NCBI RefSeq assembly: GCF_001704415.2
Contig: NC_030808.1
Coordinates: 78,646,594-78,710,593, forward strand
From: Capra hircus
Lineage: Eukaryota > Chordata > Mammalia > Artiodactyla > Bovidae
DNA: 64,000 bases
Reading direction: 5' to 3'
Of this stretch, positions 54,716 through 64,000 are shown piece by piece. Positions within the stretch are counted from its first letter, which is position 1. Each line of letters opens with the position of its first letter. A program made the position numbers and the translations under genes. The notes under the pieces were generated by a model that was not told the DNA's origin, did not search any database, and worked only from the letters and a program-made list of their open reading frames with translations.

Positions 54716-56124
54716 TTAAGGTCCAACCAGAGAAAAGGAAAAAAAAGGTAACAGGTACGTTCTGGAAAGAAATGCCTAAGTACTAACACACTCTCTCTTC
54801 CCTTAAGTGAGGTAGTTTTACACAACTCCGAATATGGTATCCGTCAAGGAGCAAACCTTCCACATTCCACTGCCTTTCAGACCAATGCAACGTGTGAGAG
54901 TGAGCTAGGTACCTGGCCCTCTCCAGGGCTGGCTCACTGACTTGAAGGGTGTTTTCTTATAAAGGCTCACAAGGCAGCCTGCTAGGGGAGGTCTCATGGT
55001 GGCAAACCATCGCCCTCAGCCACATTCCATTTCAAGAACCAGAGCTCCTTCACTTCCTGCTTCTCTCTCTTACTTTTTCAGAAGGGTTGCAGGTTCTCAA
55101 GGTTATCTTGAGCACAGCTTTCTTTCTAAATGACACATAACCATCACTACAGGCCAGAGTGCTCTGTGCAACTTCTCCTTTCACAATGGGACTTCAGGCT
55201 GCCTGAGAGCGGATCTCCTTCTCCTCTCAGATGTACCTTGGACTGTGGACACAGAGCAGCCCAGCTGGTGGGCTGGTGGTCTCCAAGAGTGTGTCTACTC
55301 ACTGATGTTAACTAGGGATGCTCACAGGGAGAAACCAAGTTCCAGAGTCAACTGCAAGCCAGCTGAGTGCTGTCCCACAGGGCTTCCTGAAAGATTTAAC
55401 AAGCTAATGTACATCGTCAATGCCTAAGAGGGCGCCAGAGTATGCTGCATTCTCCAGGCTTGTGGGGACCAATCTTTTCAGAGGGGTATCTCCCTGGATT
55501 AGTACTTATGGACCACACACAAGAAAGCAATGAGTCAAAGCATGATGTAGCTAAGGCAGGGGTCATCTATGTGCCTAGAGTCGACTTCCAGAGAGATGAA
55601 GATGGCAGTTACTGGTTATGCTTTTTCATCTTCCCATTCATTACCTTACTCTCCACATCCTCCTCTTCCTCCACAAGCCCCTTCCCTTCCCTGTTCCCCA
55701 GTGCACACTGTTTTGAAAAGGATCTGCTAAAACTAAACTGATCTTTTCAAAACAGTGCACTGATCATTCAGTGAACTGATGCCTTCTTTTTTTACCACCT
55801 TGTGCATCAGTGCCTCTATTCCATTGTCCATTCTATTTACTTAGAAAATATCCCCCTTTATCAAAATCCCATTCATTCAAGGCCAACCCCAAGAACCCCT
55901 TAATCCCCTCCCCTTCACCCCAATTAGAGGTGATCATTCTTTTTCTTCTCTGAATTTTCTCAACAAGTTTCTACTTTCTATTTAGATTAAAGCTATTTTG
56001 TGCTGTCTCACCTTCAGTAGTTGGTTCACCTTTCCCTAAAACTTTCAACCTACCTATCATCTTGTTTCAGCCTCATAACATGCTGGGAAGAACAGGCCAG
56101 TATAATTATGCCAATAGTACAGAG
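54716..56124. other. intron, one hairpin, otherwise nothing assigned
   Basis: No repeat family recognised; short plus-strand ORFs (61-99 codons) have no domain. The hairpin at 55701-55760 is listed separately. Confidence 0.45.
55701..55760. repeat. hairpin: perfect 15-bp stem, 22-nt loop
   Basis: CACTGTTTTGAAAAG at 55706-55720 is the exact reverse complement of CTTTTCAAAACAGTG at 55743-55757. Allowing a 2-nt bulge, the outer GTGC/GCAC bases also pair, and the inner GATC ends can extend the stem past a 1-nt bulge. Confidence 0.88.
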
Positions 56125-56355
56125 ACAACATAGCATAATGATTAAGACAGCTGAAGACAGACTACCTGAGTTCAAGTCCTGAGTTTTACCTTTCATGAAC
56201 TATGACCTTGGATATGTTGTGTGACATCTCTGGTTCTCAATCTTTCATTTGTGAAATGGTGGTAATAACAATACCTTCCTCAGAGGGTGGTTGTGAGGAT
56301 TCAGTGAGTTAACGACGCAAAATGCTCAGAATAATGCCTAACTCAGTAAGTATTT
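56125..56355 (+). mobile_element. MIR SINE, nearly full length
   Basis: ACATAGCATAATGATTAAGAC, TACCTGAGTTCAAGTCCTGAG, GAACTATGACCTTGGATATG, TTTCATTTGTGAAATGGTGG, GGTGGTTGTGAGGATTCAGTG and CAGAATAATGCCTAACTCAG cover MIR from near its start to its end. Confidence 0.9.
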
Positions 56356-56454
56356 AGTAAAACTCCCAGAGAGTTCAGAAGTGGCCAGATCAGAATTTTC
56401 CCGAGTAATATGATAGTTCCTCAATAAGGGCTATCTTTCAATATCACTCATTCA

Positions 56455-56635
56455 TTCAGTAAATATTTACTGAGCTCATGGATGAGTCAGGAGTGACTCT
56501 AGGCAAGTGGAATCAGAGAATAAGCATGACAAGGCTCTCAATTCTGGTCCTTATGGTCCAGCAAGGAGATAAAGAAGAGAGGCGGACGTAGCCCATGGAA
56601 AAGTAAAGTAAATAAACAAGAGAGCAAACGTGTTT
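56455..56635 (+). repeat. old dispersed mammalian repeat, family not assigned
   Basis: TCAGTAAATATTTACTGAGC, AAGCATGACAAGGCTCTCAA and TCCTTATGGTCCAGCAAGGAG resemble the same unnamed old repeat seen at 10500-10620. Confidence 0.4.
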
Positions 56636-56717
56636 GGCTTGCCCTCATGTCATCCTCTCCATCCCTTGAATATGTATTTTTATATTAGTCTATTTTAACC
56701 AAGACTACACACAAAAT

Positions 56718-56935
56718 GGGGCTTCCCTGGTGGCTCAGCGGTAAAGAATCTGCCTGAAATACAAGAGATCTGGGTTCAGTCCCTGGGTTGGGAAGATCCC
56801 CTGGAAGAGGGCATGGCAACCCACCCCCGTACCCTTGCCTAGAGAATCCCATGGACAGAGGAGCCTGGCAGGCTGCAGTCCAAATGGTCACACAGAGTCG
56901 GACACGACTGAAGTGACTCAGCAGCAGCAGCAACA
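56718..56935 (+). mobile_element. Bov-tA SINE with exact TSD
   Basis: GGGGCTTCCCTGGTGGCTCAG head, GGTTCAGTCCCTGGGTTGGG, Bov-A body to GGACACGACTGAAGTGACTC and a (GCA)n tail. The 11-bp TSD ACACACAAAAT is exact at 56707-56717 and 56936-56946. Confidence 0.95.
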
Positions 56936-56946
56936 ACACACAAAAT

Positions 56947-58147
56947 ACTTCCTATTCCATTGAAAACTGTACTTCTAGAGTTCAACATTGGTTTAGAGCA
57001 GTTTGCCTCATCTCACCAGATCCTTCAAGGAACAAGTCAGGAATCACTCCTGGGTTTTTTCTAATTATTCTAAACACTTATTTTGGGTCATCCCTCCCCT
57101 CCTAGCCCAATAAACCCAGGTGCATCCCCAGTGGCTGATATGTGACTTAATAAAAGAACATTCTGTCTTGGCACTCACACTGTTTTTATGAATTCTGTTA
57201 CCAAACGGGCATTTCACCATAAGAAAGTGTCACAACAGAATTGTAGATTTGACTATCCTCTTCCTTCACAATTTCAGATATTAGGAGAATTAAAACAATC
57301 GCATAATTTGATCCCTGAGGAAATTTGAAAATGATGCTTCTGAATGTCTAACAAAATAGACATTAACCCTCCTTCCCATTTTTAGGATGCTTTTATATCT
57401 ATGAGATATATTTTTCCCGATTTGATTTTATTATGTTCACACTTAAAGGCTTTTCTAAAATCTTACTAATGTCCCTTGACCATTTGTCATTCTTTACAGT
57501 TTCTTCCTTGATTTGTAATGCACAACTTTTTATTTCCCTGCCCCATCATTCTGGGGAATATACATAGGAATATGCCCTGCATAATAGATCAAGACGGTTG
57601 TGGTTGCACATGTACGAGGTGGAAGGAGGGAGGATAAACAGTGAACTAAAATCTCAAGTCATGGGTGCCCACCCTCCTCCCCAAACTGGCTGAAATGTTC
57701 CAGTTTAAGGAATAACATTCACATCCTTGACCAGAAGCAGACAAAATACTTGCCAAAACTTTATCTTCTTTTGTCTGTACTTGCTCTAAATAATAGTTTT
57801 TGCTGATATAAAAAATCTGCTCAATTGGAAAGTAAGTTTACTAAGACCAAAATGATGCAAGGATTAAAATCAGACATAGATATGACCTCAGTTAGTGGCT
57901 CTTTCCGCAAGTCTCACAATGGAGAAGGCTTTGCCACTGTAATGACTTCCATGGAGGCTGCATGGATGCATAGGCAGAACCTAAGGCCAGATGAGTCAAG
58001 ATCTGCTGGTGCAATTGCCATGTGATCTCCCAGGAAATGGGCCGCAGAACCAGAGAACGCTGACCCTAGATCACCTAGTAGAGTGGCTGCCAACAGGTGG
58101 GCAGGTTGGTTTTTCAAGCAGCAGAACCTTTTACTTAGATGAAATAC
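56947..58147. other. intron, nothing recognised
   Basis: No repeat family assigned. The ORF at 57825-58025 (66 codons) and the opposed one at 57914-58162 show no domain. Confidence 0.45.
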
Positions 58148-58271
58148 TGCATGCTCAGTCACTCAGCCATGTCCGACTCTTTGTAACCCGATGGATTTCA
58201 GCCCATCAGGTTCCTCTGTCCATGGGATTCTCCAGGCAAGAATACTGGAGTGAGTTGCCATTTCCTCTTCC
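58148..58271 (-). mobile_element. Bov-A monomer
   Basis: Reverse Bov-A from CATGCTCAGTCACTCAGCC to TTGCCATTTCCTCTTCCAAA. The flanks share ATGAAATACT (58138-58147) and ATGAAATATT. Confidence 0.85.
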
Positions 58272-60859
58272 AAAATGAAATATTATGTACAACTAAAAAC
58301 AGATCCAAGATTGGGTTGCTCGGGTAGAAGGGCCTAGATTCCTCACCACTTTCCCTGTACCCTCTCATCTCATCCACCAAGAGGTCTGGACTCCTTGAAG
58401 GCAAGCATTTAAAAATTCACTAATCTAATCTAATTTCAATCTTAACAATTCTTCAGAGGAAGTTGAGACCCAAAGATTGAGTGTGATCCATGTATCCAGA
58501 ACTGGTAAGAAGCATAGCCACACTTCAGAGAGAAACCATGCTGCCTCTTCCCATATATATGGTATTTCTGTTCTAGGATTCTGTTCTTTTATTAGGATGG
58601 AAGTTGGTATAATCAATGTGCCAAGCAAAATTCAAAAATGTACCCAAGGTCAAAGAGTAAGGACATCTAAATCATACCTTGAGAAACCCAGCTTGGAAAA
58701 AAAACAAAACAGCTATTCTGTCAAGGTTTCATGTGATGGTTTTGCAGTGAAAACAACAAAATTACAGTAGGGGAATTTTTTTTTTCTTCTAGCTTCTATA
58801 CATAAATGTGTCAGGCACAAAATCAAACTACTCTGAAATGATGTTAAATCCATTCATCTGTAAGTAGAGGAAAACATAGCAGCATTTGTGTGAGGTGTGG
58901 GAGACACGTAACCCAAATGTGTTCCCTGGGTTAGTAACTTGAACTTGGAATTCACTGAAAAAGTGTGAGGAGCCTACAAGAAAGAGCACCAAGCGAAAAA
59001 CACTGTGAGACACGTTTGATATAATAGTCATATGATTAACAAACTGTCACATCAAACTTTCCCGCAACGTGGGAACACTCTGACACTTCATATTTTTAAA
59101 ACTGACATTTTGATTCATTACTGTAAATAGCATGTTGGGTTAAATATTGTGACAAGGAACAGATCATATATATATGACTGTATATATATGTACATATATA
59201 GTCACTCTATATATTATATGTGTATATTTTTCCTAGCTGTGTAACATTTTAGAATATATGCAACCTTTTCTTACAGTGACAGTTTGAGCCAGTATGTAAA
59301 CAGGCTATTGCACTACTTAACTATCCATTTTTCTTGCAAGTGGGCAGATGGATTTCTAAAGTAATTCCACAGAAAGTCTATGAAGCAGAGGGATTTCGAA
59401 AGTAATAGAATGACTTCTACAGAAACTCTGAACAAGTCTATTGACTCCAGCCAAAAAATGTTACCAAAGTTGTTTTGATTTACTGCACTTGAGTTCACAA
59501 AATCATTATCACAAACATGTACAAAACATTTCTCTTATCTTCAAGGTGCTCCCAATCTACTTAAACAAAAAGACACACACATATGCAGTTCTAAAGCAAG
59601 GCAGATTGCTTCACATATGCAAGTGCTGCTTCTTCTTCTCCTTTCCTTTATTTATGTAGTGTGTATGCGCATTGCTTATAATAAATAACATGTTTCCTAA
59701 GCCATTGTTCAGTGTAAACTGATTCAGTCAAATTAAGCAAAGTATGGGCATCAGTGGGGGCGAAAGTAATTGGGCAAGTTTGAAAGAATACTCAGATTCC
59801 CAAGCCAAGCTTCCTCACAAAGAAAATAGACAGATACTATTTGGTTTCCATATAACACCAAACCATACACTCTTCTGACTTTTCACTTTCCCTACAGCTC
59901 TAAAACAAAAGATAAGTTATCCATCCCCCTAATCATCCAAGTTTTGATTTCAATTTTCTCTGGTAATTCTGAAGTTATTATGTACTTTCAAGTATAGACA
60001 ACTTTATAAAAAGACTGAGCTAATCTCACACATGCATTGCTACAGAAATAGATTCCAAGCATATTTGTTTTATGTATTCAACTTTCTCTCTGGACATTAT
60101 ACCAGTATTATTCAACTCATTCTCCTCCTTAAACACCTGGAATGTTAGACACAAAAGGAAACGTGATCTATATATAACAAGATATTATGCTCACTACTGA
60201 TAAGCTTTGTCTCTGTACTGATATTTAAATTAGATAAGTGTGGTCTTCCAAAGCACAAACATAAAAAAGGAAGACAACTCCATATTTATGCTTTTTTTCA
60301 GAAAGGATGCCGGGTGTTATCAGCCAAATGCATCCAAATCTGATGAGAGTTAGGAAAGCATAAAGTATATCACCTTATGAATATGGCAAATATTGAAAAA
60401 TATCTGCAAAACATCGATACCAAAAACCTAGACTTCAGCTACAGCATCAAAAAATTCTTGCATCCTTCATTTGTAACCAAAAACAAAGTCTAACTTTGTT
60501 CACAGCTCAATTAGTCAATTCATTTAGGGCAGAAGGCCTTTTTCCCTCATATTCTGGATGTATCCAAATGTATTAAAAGTTCAAAGAGTATTACATACCA
60601 TTTCAAAGTTTATTTCAAACTAAGCAAATTAAAGAATACAGAAATGTGTTATTTTTCCCTTGGCTTACAGAGAAAAAAGTTTTTAAAAAAATCAGCCTGA
60701 GGTGGTCCAAAGCATAATAAGTCACTGTTTCAAATCCGAGAATTCATATTTACTTTTCTAAACTCTTAAGAGGTAGGTTATAACCTTAAAAGGCTGGAAC
60801 CCCTCAATGGAAGGGTGAGCCACTGTCTATGGCAAAAGCACCCGTCCATAAGTACTGGG
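58272..60859. other. 2.6 kb AT-rich intron, nothing assigned
   Basis: No gene or repeat family recognised apart from the TA-rich tract at 59164-59230. Confidence 0.45.
59164..59230. repeat. TA-rich low-complexity tract
   Basis: CATATATATATGACTGTATA and TATATGTACATATATAGTC followed by TATATATTATATGTGTATA; partly self-complementary. Confidence 0.85.
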
Positions 60860-61020
60860 GTAAAGTAGAAGTAACATAACATTTGAAGACAGACAATCTA
60901 GAGGAAAACCAGATTCCACCAGGTACTCTTTCAGTTGGAGCAGGTCTCCCCTCTTTCATTTCTTCATTGTTAAACGAGAATAATACTTGACAGTGTACTG
61001 AGTTTCATGAAAGTTTACTA
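60860..61020 (+). mobile_element. MIR SINE remnant
   Basis: GAAGACAGACAATCTAGAGG, CCAGATTCCACCAGGTACTC, CCTCTTTCATTTCTTCATTG and TTAAACGAGAATAATACTTG follow MIR. Confidence 0.55.
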
Positions 61021-61096
61021 AGAAATTGCGCTGAATCTAAACTGATGAGACGATTATTCCCCCAAATCTTTATTTGGCAATGTCCACCATTTTTTA

Positions 61097-61206
61097 GGCT
61101 TCCTGGTGGCTTAGACGGTAAAAAATTCACCTGTAATGCAGGAGACCTGGGTTCGATCCCTGAGTTAGGAAGGTCCCCTGGAAAAGGGAATGGCTACCCA
61201 CTCCAT
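61097..61206 (+). mobile_element. Bov-tA SINE, 3' truncated
   Basis: TTAGGCTTCCTGGTGGCTTAG, GGTTCGATCCCTGAGTTAGG and GGAATGGCTACCCACTCCA: the tRNA-derived head and only the start of Bov-A, followed by ATCAATTAATAAAAATG. Confidence 0.88.
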
Positions 61207-61314
61207 CAATTAATAAAAATGTTGAGGCCATCTAAATTCAACTAAGTTCAACTCAACAAAAATTTACTGGATGCTCATCATACGTGATTTAGGTCACTGC
61301 CAGATGTCATGACT

Positions 61315-61362
61315 GGAGGGAGGGAGGGTAGGAGGGATGAGAAGGGAGAAGGAAAGAGGGTC
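61315..61362 (+). repeat. G-rich purine tract
   Basis: GGAGGGAGGGAGGGTAGGAGG followed by GATGAGAAGGGAGAAGG; four close GGG runs could form a G-quadruplex. Confidence 0.85.
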
Positions 61363-61849
61363 CATGTGACTCGCAGTTTCTGTCTCCTGAGATCCTGCTA
61401 TAATGTGGAGAAGACAGCATTTCACATGTGAACTCTCTAAAGAATACTCAGCACTGTATAATAAAGTATCCCAAAGACGGTGGTGCTGACAGTGGCTTTT
61501 AATGGTAGTGTTTTGTGAAGTCTAATATGAGGTTAGGGAAGGGTTCGGAGCAACCGAGAACATGACCTTGTTATTCCCCTGCTTCTGTAAGCATCTATTT
61601 CTCAGTGGACCAACCTGTGGAACCTGATAGAAAAGAGTCTCTTCGAATGGGCTGAGGGGTACCTAGGGCATTTACTCTGGCCTCTGTCACCCCCACACTA
61701 TTCGTAACCCTCTTTTCCTCATTCCTCTCTCTTTACTCCCTCTGCCCTTTCCTGGGGACATCGATGTCCCCAGGCCTGTCTCCTCTCCATCCACAGCCAT
61801 CAAGGCTGAAAAGGGCCCTCAGGCAGGGGAAAGAGTGGCACAATCGGAA
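61363..61849. other. intron, nothing recognised
   Basis: No assigned repeat or gene. Confidence 0.45.
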
Positions 61850-61980
61850 CATTAGAGAATCTGGAGACCCAAGCTCCTGCCTCAGCCTTGTACCTACTTC
61901 ACTCTGCAACCTTGAACAAGTCCCTTTCACTCAATAGGCTCAGTATCCTCCTCATCAAAGGATACTAGAAGATACTTAAC
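61850..61980 (+). mobile_element. MIR SINE
   Basis: GAATCTGGAGACCCAAGCTCC, CTCTGCAACCTTGAACAAG, CCCTTTCACTCAATAGGCTC and AGTATCCTCCTCATCAAAGG follow MIR. Confidence 0.65.
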
Positions 61981-63769
61981 AGCCTTTCTTGTTGCTAAAG
62001 GTTCAAAGTCTGTGTCCTGACCTACAGCTTCCAGCAGTTTCCAAGTCACAACTGGGGGCCCACCAGTTCCAGGGCTCCTGGAGGGGCTCTGACATGACCA
62101 CATGAACGGTTTCTATTGTGGGGAAGGTCAGGGACTCCTTCAGAAAATAGCTGATCTAAACAGAGCCCAAGGAGTGTCATGGCAACACTGCTCGCAAGCT
62201 GCCAGAGGTAGGGGGGAAAAGCAGCCAAGATGCATGTGCAGCTGCCTCTTTTCAGAACAGCACTCAAACCTCGTTAATATCATCTTGCCTAATACCGAGC
62301 TGCATAGATCAGAAGCTATTTTTACTGTGTCTTTAGCAGATTTGTGTCCTGTCTTCCCCGCCAGCATGTTACAGTCCAGTCCAGGGGAGTCTGCCATTGG
62401 AGAGCCTGTGGGACCTGAGGCCACCCAGGGTTAATTCAGGACATAGAGAGAGCAGGGTGAAGAAGAATGAATAGGAGTGATAGAAAAATAGACTCAGTGA
62501 GGCTGGAGGCCAAGGGAGAGGCAGGTGCAAGATGTAACCAGAATAAGTACAATCCAATACTACCAACCCCTAAGTGGGAGGTAGGCAAGTCTCATCCCTC
62601 CAAAGACTCAGGGATGCATGTGTAGGGGAGAGGAGAGAGCGCTGAATCCTATCTTATACTCCAGGGAACACAGGTTTTCCCACCACAGTTCTGATCATTG
62701 TCCCTCATCAGTTACCCTTAGAACAGCTGAGAGTGTGAAGAGCCCTCTGCCCATCAGGCAAAAATCTATCCACCACCATGCACTCCTCAGTATTTACAGC
62801 AAAGGGCTTTGGTTAAATGCCCTGTTCACAACCTGTCTCCCATGTGCAGGGGGTGGGGGAATTCTCACTTATGATGACTGACTAAACCAAACGATGCGAA
62901 AGCACCTGCCATGGGCCTGTCACATAGCACATCACAGGAGACACCCGGTAAGCGTCTGCTTGCTTCCATCTGGTTCATGCGGCAGCAGCGTCACGGGTAC
63001 CACCTTTACTCCCAAAGTTCTCCAGCGAAAGAAGGAACCCAGCCAACACTTGTCGAAGGGTGAACAGGAGCTCAGGCCTCAACCACCCCTCTCCTGCTTG
63101 ATCAGATGAGGGTGCCACCCTCAGACACACCACTCACTGGGCAGGTACAGCAGGGTAAGCCATTTCTTCCCTGGGGCGGAGCTCAACTAAACAGTGAATT
63201 TTTAAATTCCTCTCCCACTCTGAAATTCTATAAATCTCTAAGTGTCATATCCATCTCAAAAGCAAGCACCAAGCAGAGGGGAAAGCAGTTGAAGAAAGCA
63301 ATTGTGTGTTTCTTTATCAGGAATGATATATGGGCAGTGCTGTGCCAGAAGTGAAAGGGAATTCAGAGAGGCAGAATATAGTCCCTAGATTCAGAACCCT
63401 CATAATACATGTATAGGGGGTGGGAGATAAGAGGAAATATTAAAAAGTGGCAGTACAAAATAAAACAAAGTCCAATACTCACTGAGCCAAGGGGTGGAGA
63501 AAGATGGCTCCCCTAGGAGGAGAGATGTGTGCTGGTTGTTCAGGCAGGAAAGCAAAGCCCACACAGGCAAAATGGAAGAAGGAAGCATTTTATAAGAGTG
63601 GATGGTCTCCAGTGGAAGGGTCAAAAGGTGTGTAAAATGGTGAAATATCTCATTGTTTTATGTTGCAGATTATTTTAAAATTCTGTGTTTCACGCATTAA
63701 AGTCTAGATTAATAACGGTCATCCCAACCACTCATCGTTTTAATGCTCTGTGGGCCACAGAGAGAGTGA
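61981..63769. other. intron, nothing recognised
   Basis: 1.8 kb without an assigned element. Opposed ORFs at 62102-62434, 62140-62424 and 62046-62267, and single ORFs at 62618-62881 and 63106-63354, show no domain. Confidence 0.4.
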
Positions 63770-63870
63770 TGAAGTCAGAAATAAGACACATGGGTTCTGG
63801 GCCCTGCTCCATCGCCACACTATGAGTGACCAACCTTTAGCTAAATGCTTATCTGGCTTTAGGATGGGAG
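63770..63870 (+). mobile_element. possible MIR remnant
   Basis: ACATGGGTTCTGGGCCCTGC and CATCGCCACACTATGAGTGACC follow the MIR 5' to central region. At the window edge GCAGATGAGGAGACAGAGGT (63981-64000) looks like the start of another MIR in reverse. Confidence 0.4.
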
Positions 63871-63875
63871 ACAGG

Positions 63876-63913
63876 GTAGGTCTTGGGAGATGGAGTAGGT
63901 CTTGGGAGATGCG
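63876..63913 (+). repeat. 2 x 19-bp tandem duplication
   Basis: GTAGGTCTTGGGAGATGGA is followed by GTAGGTCTTGGGAGATGCG. Confidence 0.85.
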
Positions 63914-64000
63914 GTAGCCTCAAGACCAGTTGAAGGTCTTGAGGCTTCTTGAGAACCAAATTGTTCAAAGGGTACACTCCGCAGATGAGGAGACAGAGGT

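Larger units (their letters stand above)
13190..64000 (-). other. LPP: LPP intron(s) upstream of first coding exon (partial)
   Basis: Everything above the exon is upstream in LPP orientation, so it is a 5' intron and possibly holds untranslated exons. No promoter, CpG island or coding exon was recognised. LPP is known to span several hundred kilobases in mammals, which fits 50 kb of intron with no further exon here. Confidence 0.8.

Noticed and set aside
1..64000. CRISPR array, operon, riboswitch, tRNA/rRNA gene or phage-like system.
   Set aside because: The window is ruminant nuclear intron. The tRNA-like boxes belong to Bov-tA and CHR SINEs, and direct repeats are dispersed transposons or short slippage duplications, not regular spacers.

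Overview
This window is nuclear DNA from a ruminant (cattle, sheep, goat or a close relative). It is full of families known only or mainly from ruminants: BovB (RTE-type) LINEs, Bov-tA and Bov-A2 SINEs, the CHR-type tRNA-Glu SINE of cetartiodactyls, and ruminant-type L1 3' ends. It has no operons, ribosome binding sites or other prokaryotic structure. The sequence cannot settle which ruminant species it is.

The one host coding segment I can support is the first coding exon of LPP (lipoma-preferred partner, a zyxin-family LIM protein) on the minus strand at 12989-13189. It has a polypyrimidine/AG acceptor, 8 nt of 5' UTR, the ATG, 64 codons plus one base, and a consensus GAAG|GTGAGT donor. The rest of the window is therefore LPP intron: 12988 down to 1 is the start of the downstream intron, and 13190-64000 is part of the upstream intron, in LPP orientation. 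I found no second exon. Non-coding LPP 5' exons could lie in the upstream part, but sequence alone would not reveal them.

The introns are layered with repeats. (a) Young ruminant insertions, many with target-site duplications (TSDs) that I could match, include Bov-tA at 898, 5209, 13616, 14758, 30241 and 56718, Bov-A2 at 17071 and 34898, and BovB at 17706-19679 and 52506-52909. The largest structure is a nested BovB block at 40050-42830, which holds a Bov-A SINE and an oppositely oriented BovB 3' fragment. (b) Older mammalian layers comprise many MIR and L2 fragments, a MLT1 LTR at 39359-39742, a MER1-like hAT element with 8-bp TSDs at 37038-37360, several MER5-like pieces and old L1 fragments. 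(c) A probable ruminant endogenous retrovirus LTR lies at about 16388-16970.

The long ORFs come from BovB reverse transcriptase (minus strand, 17720-19550 and 40057-41771). They are defective: one copy has a frameshift and a TAT-to-TGT change at the YADD tyrosine, and the other has a stop at the same codon. Other ORFs of 60-150 codons overlap on both strands and match nothing I recognise. I saw no unfamiliar biological system. The points most worth a second look are the LPP exon itself, the two BovB copies hit at the same catalytic codon, the LINE-in-LINE nest, perfect hairpins at 9080-9112 and 55706-55757, and a G-quadruplex-prone tract at 28056-28096. Repeat boundaries without a quoted TSD are approximate.
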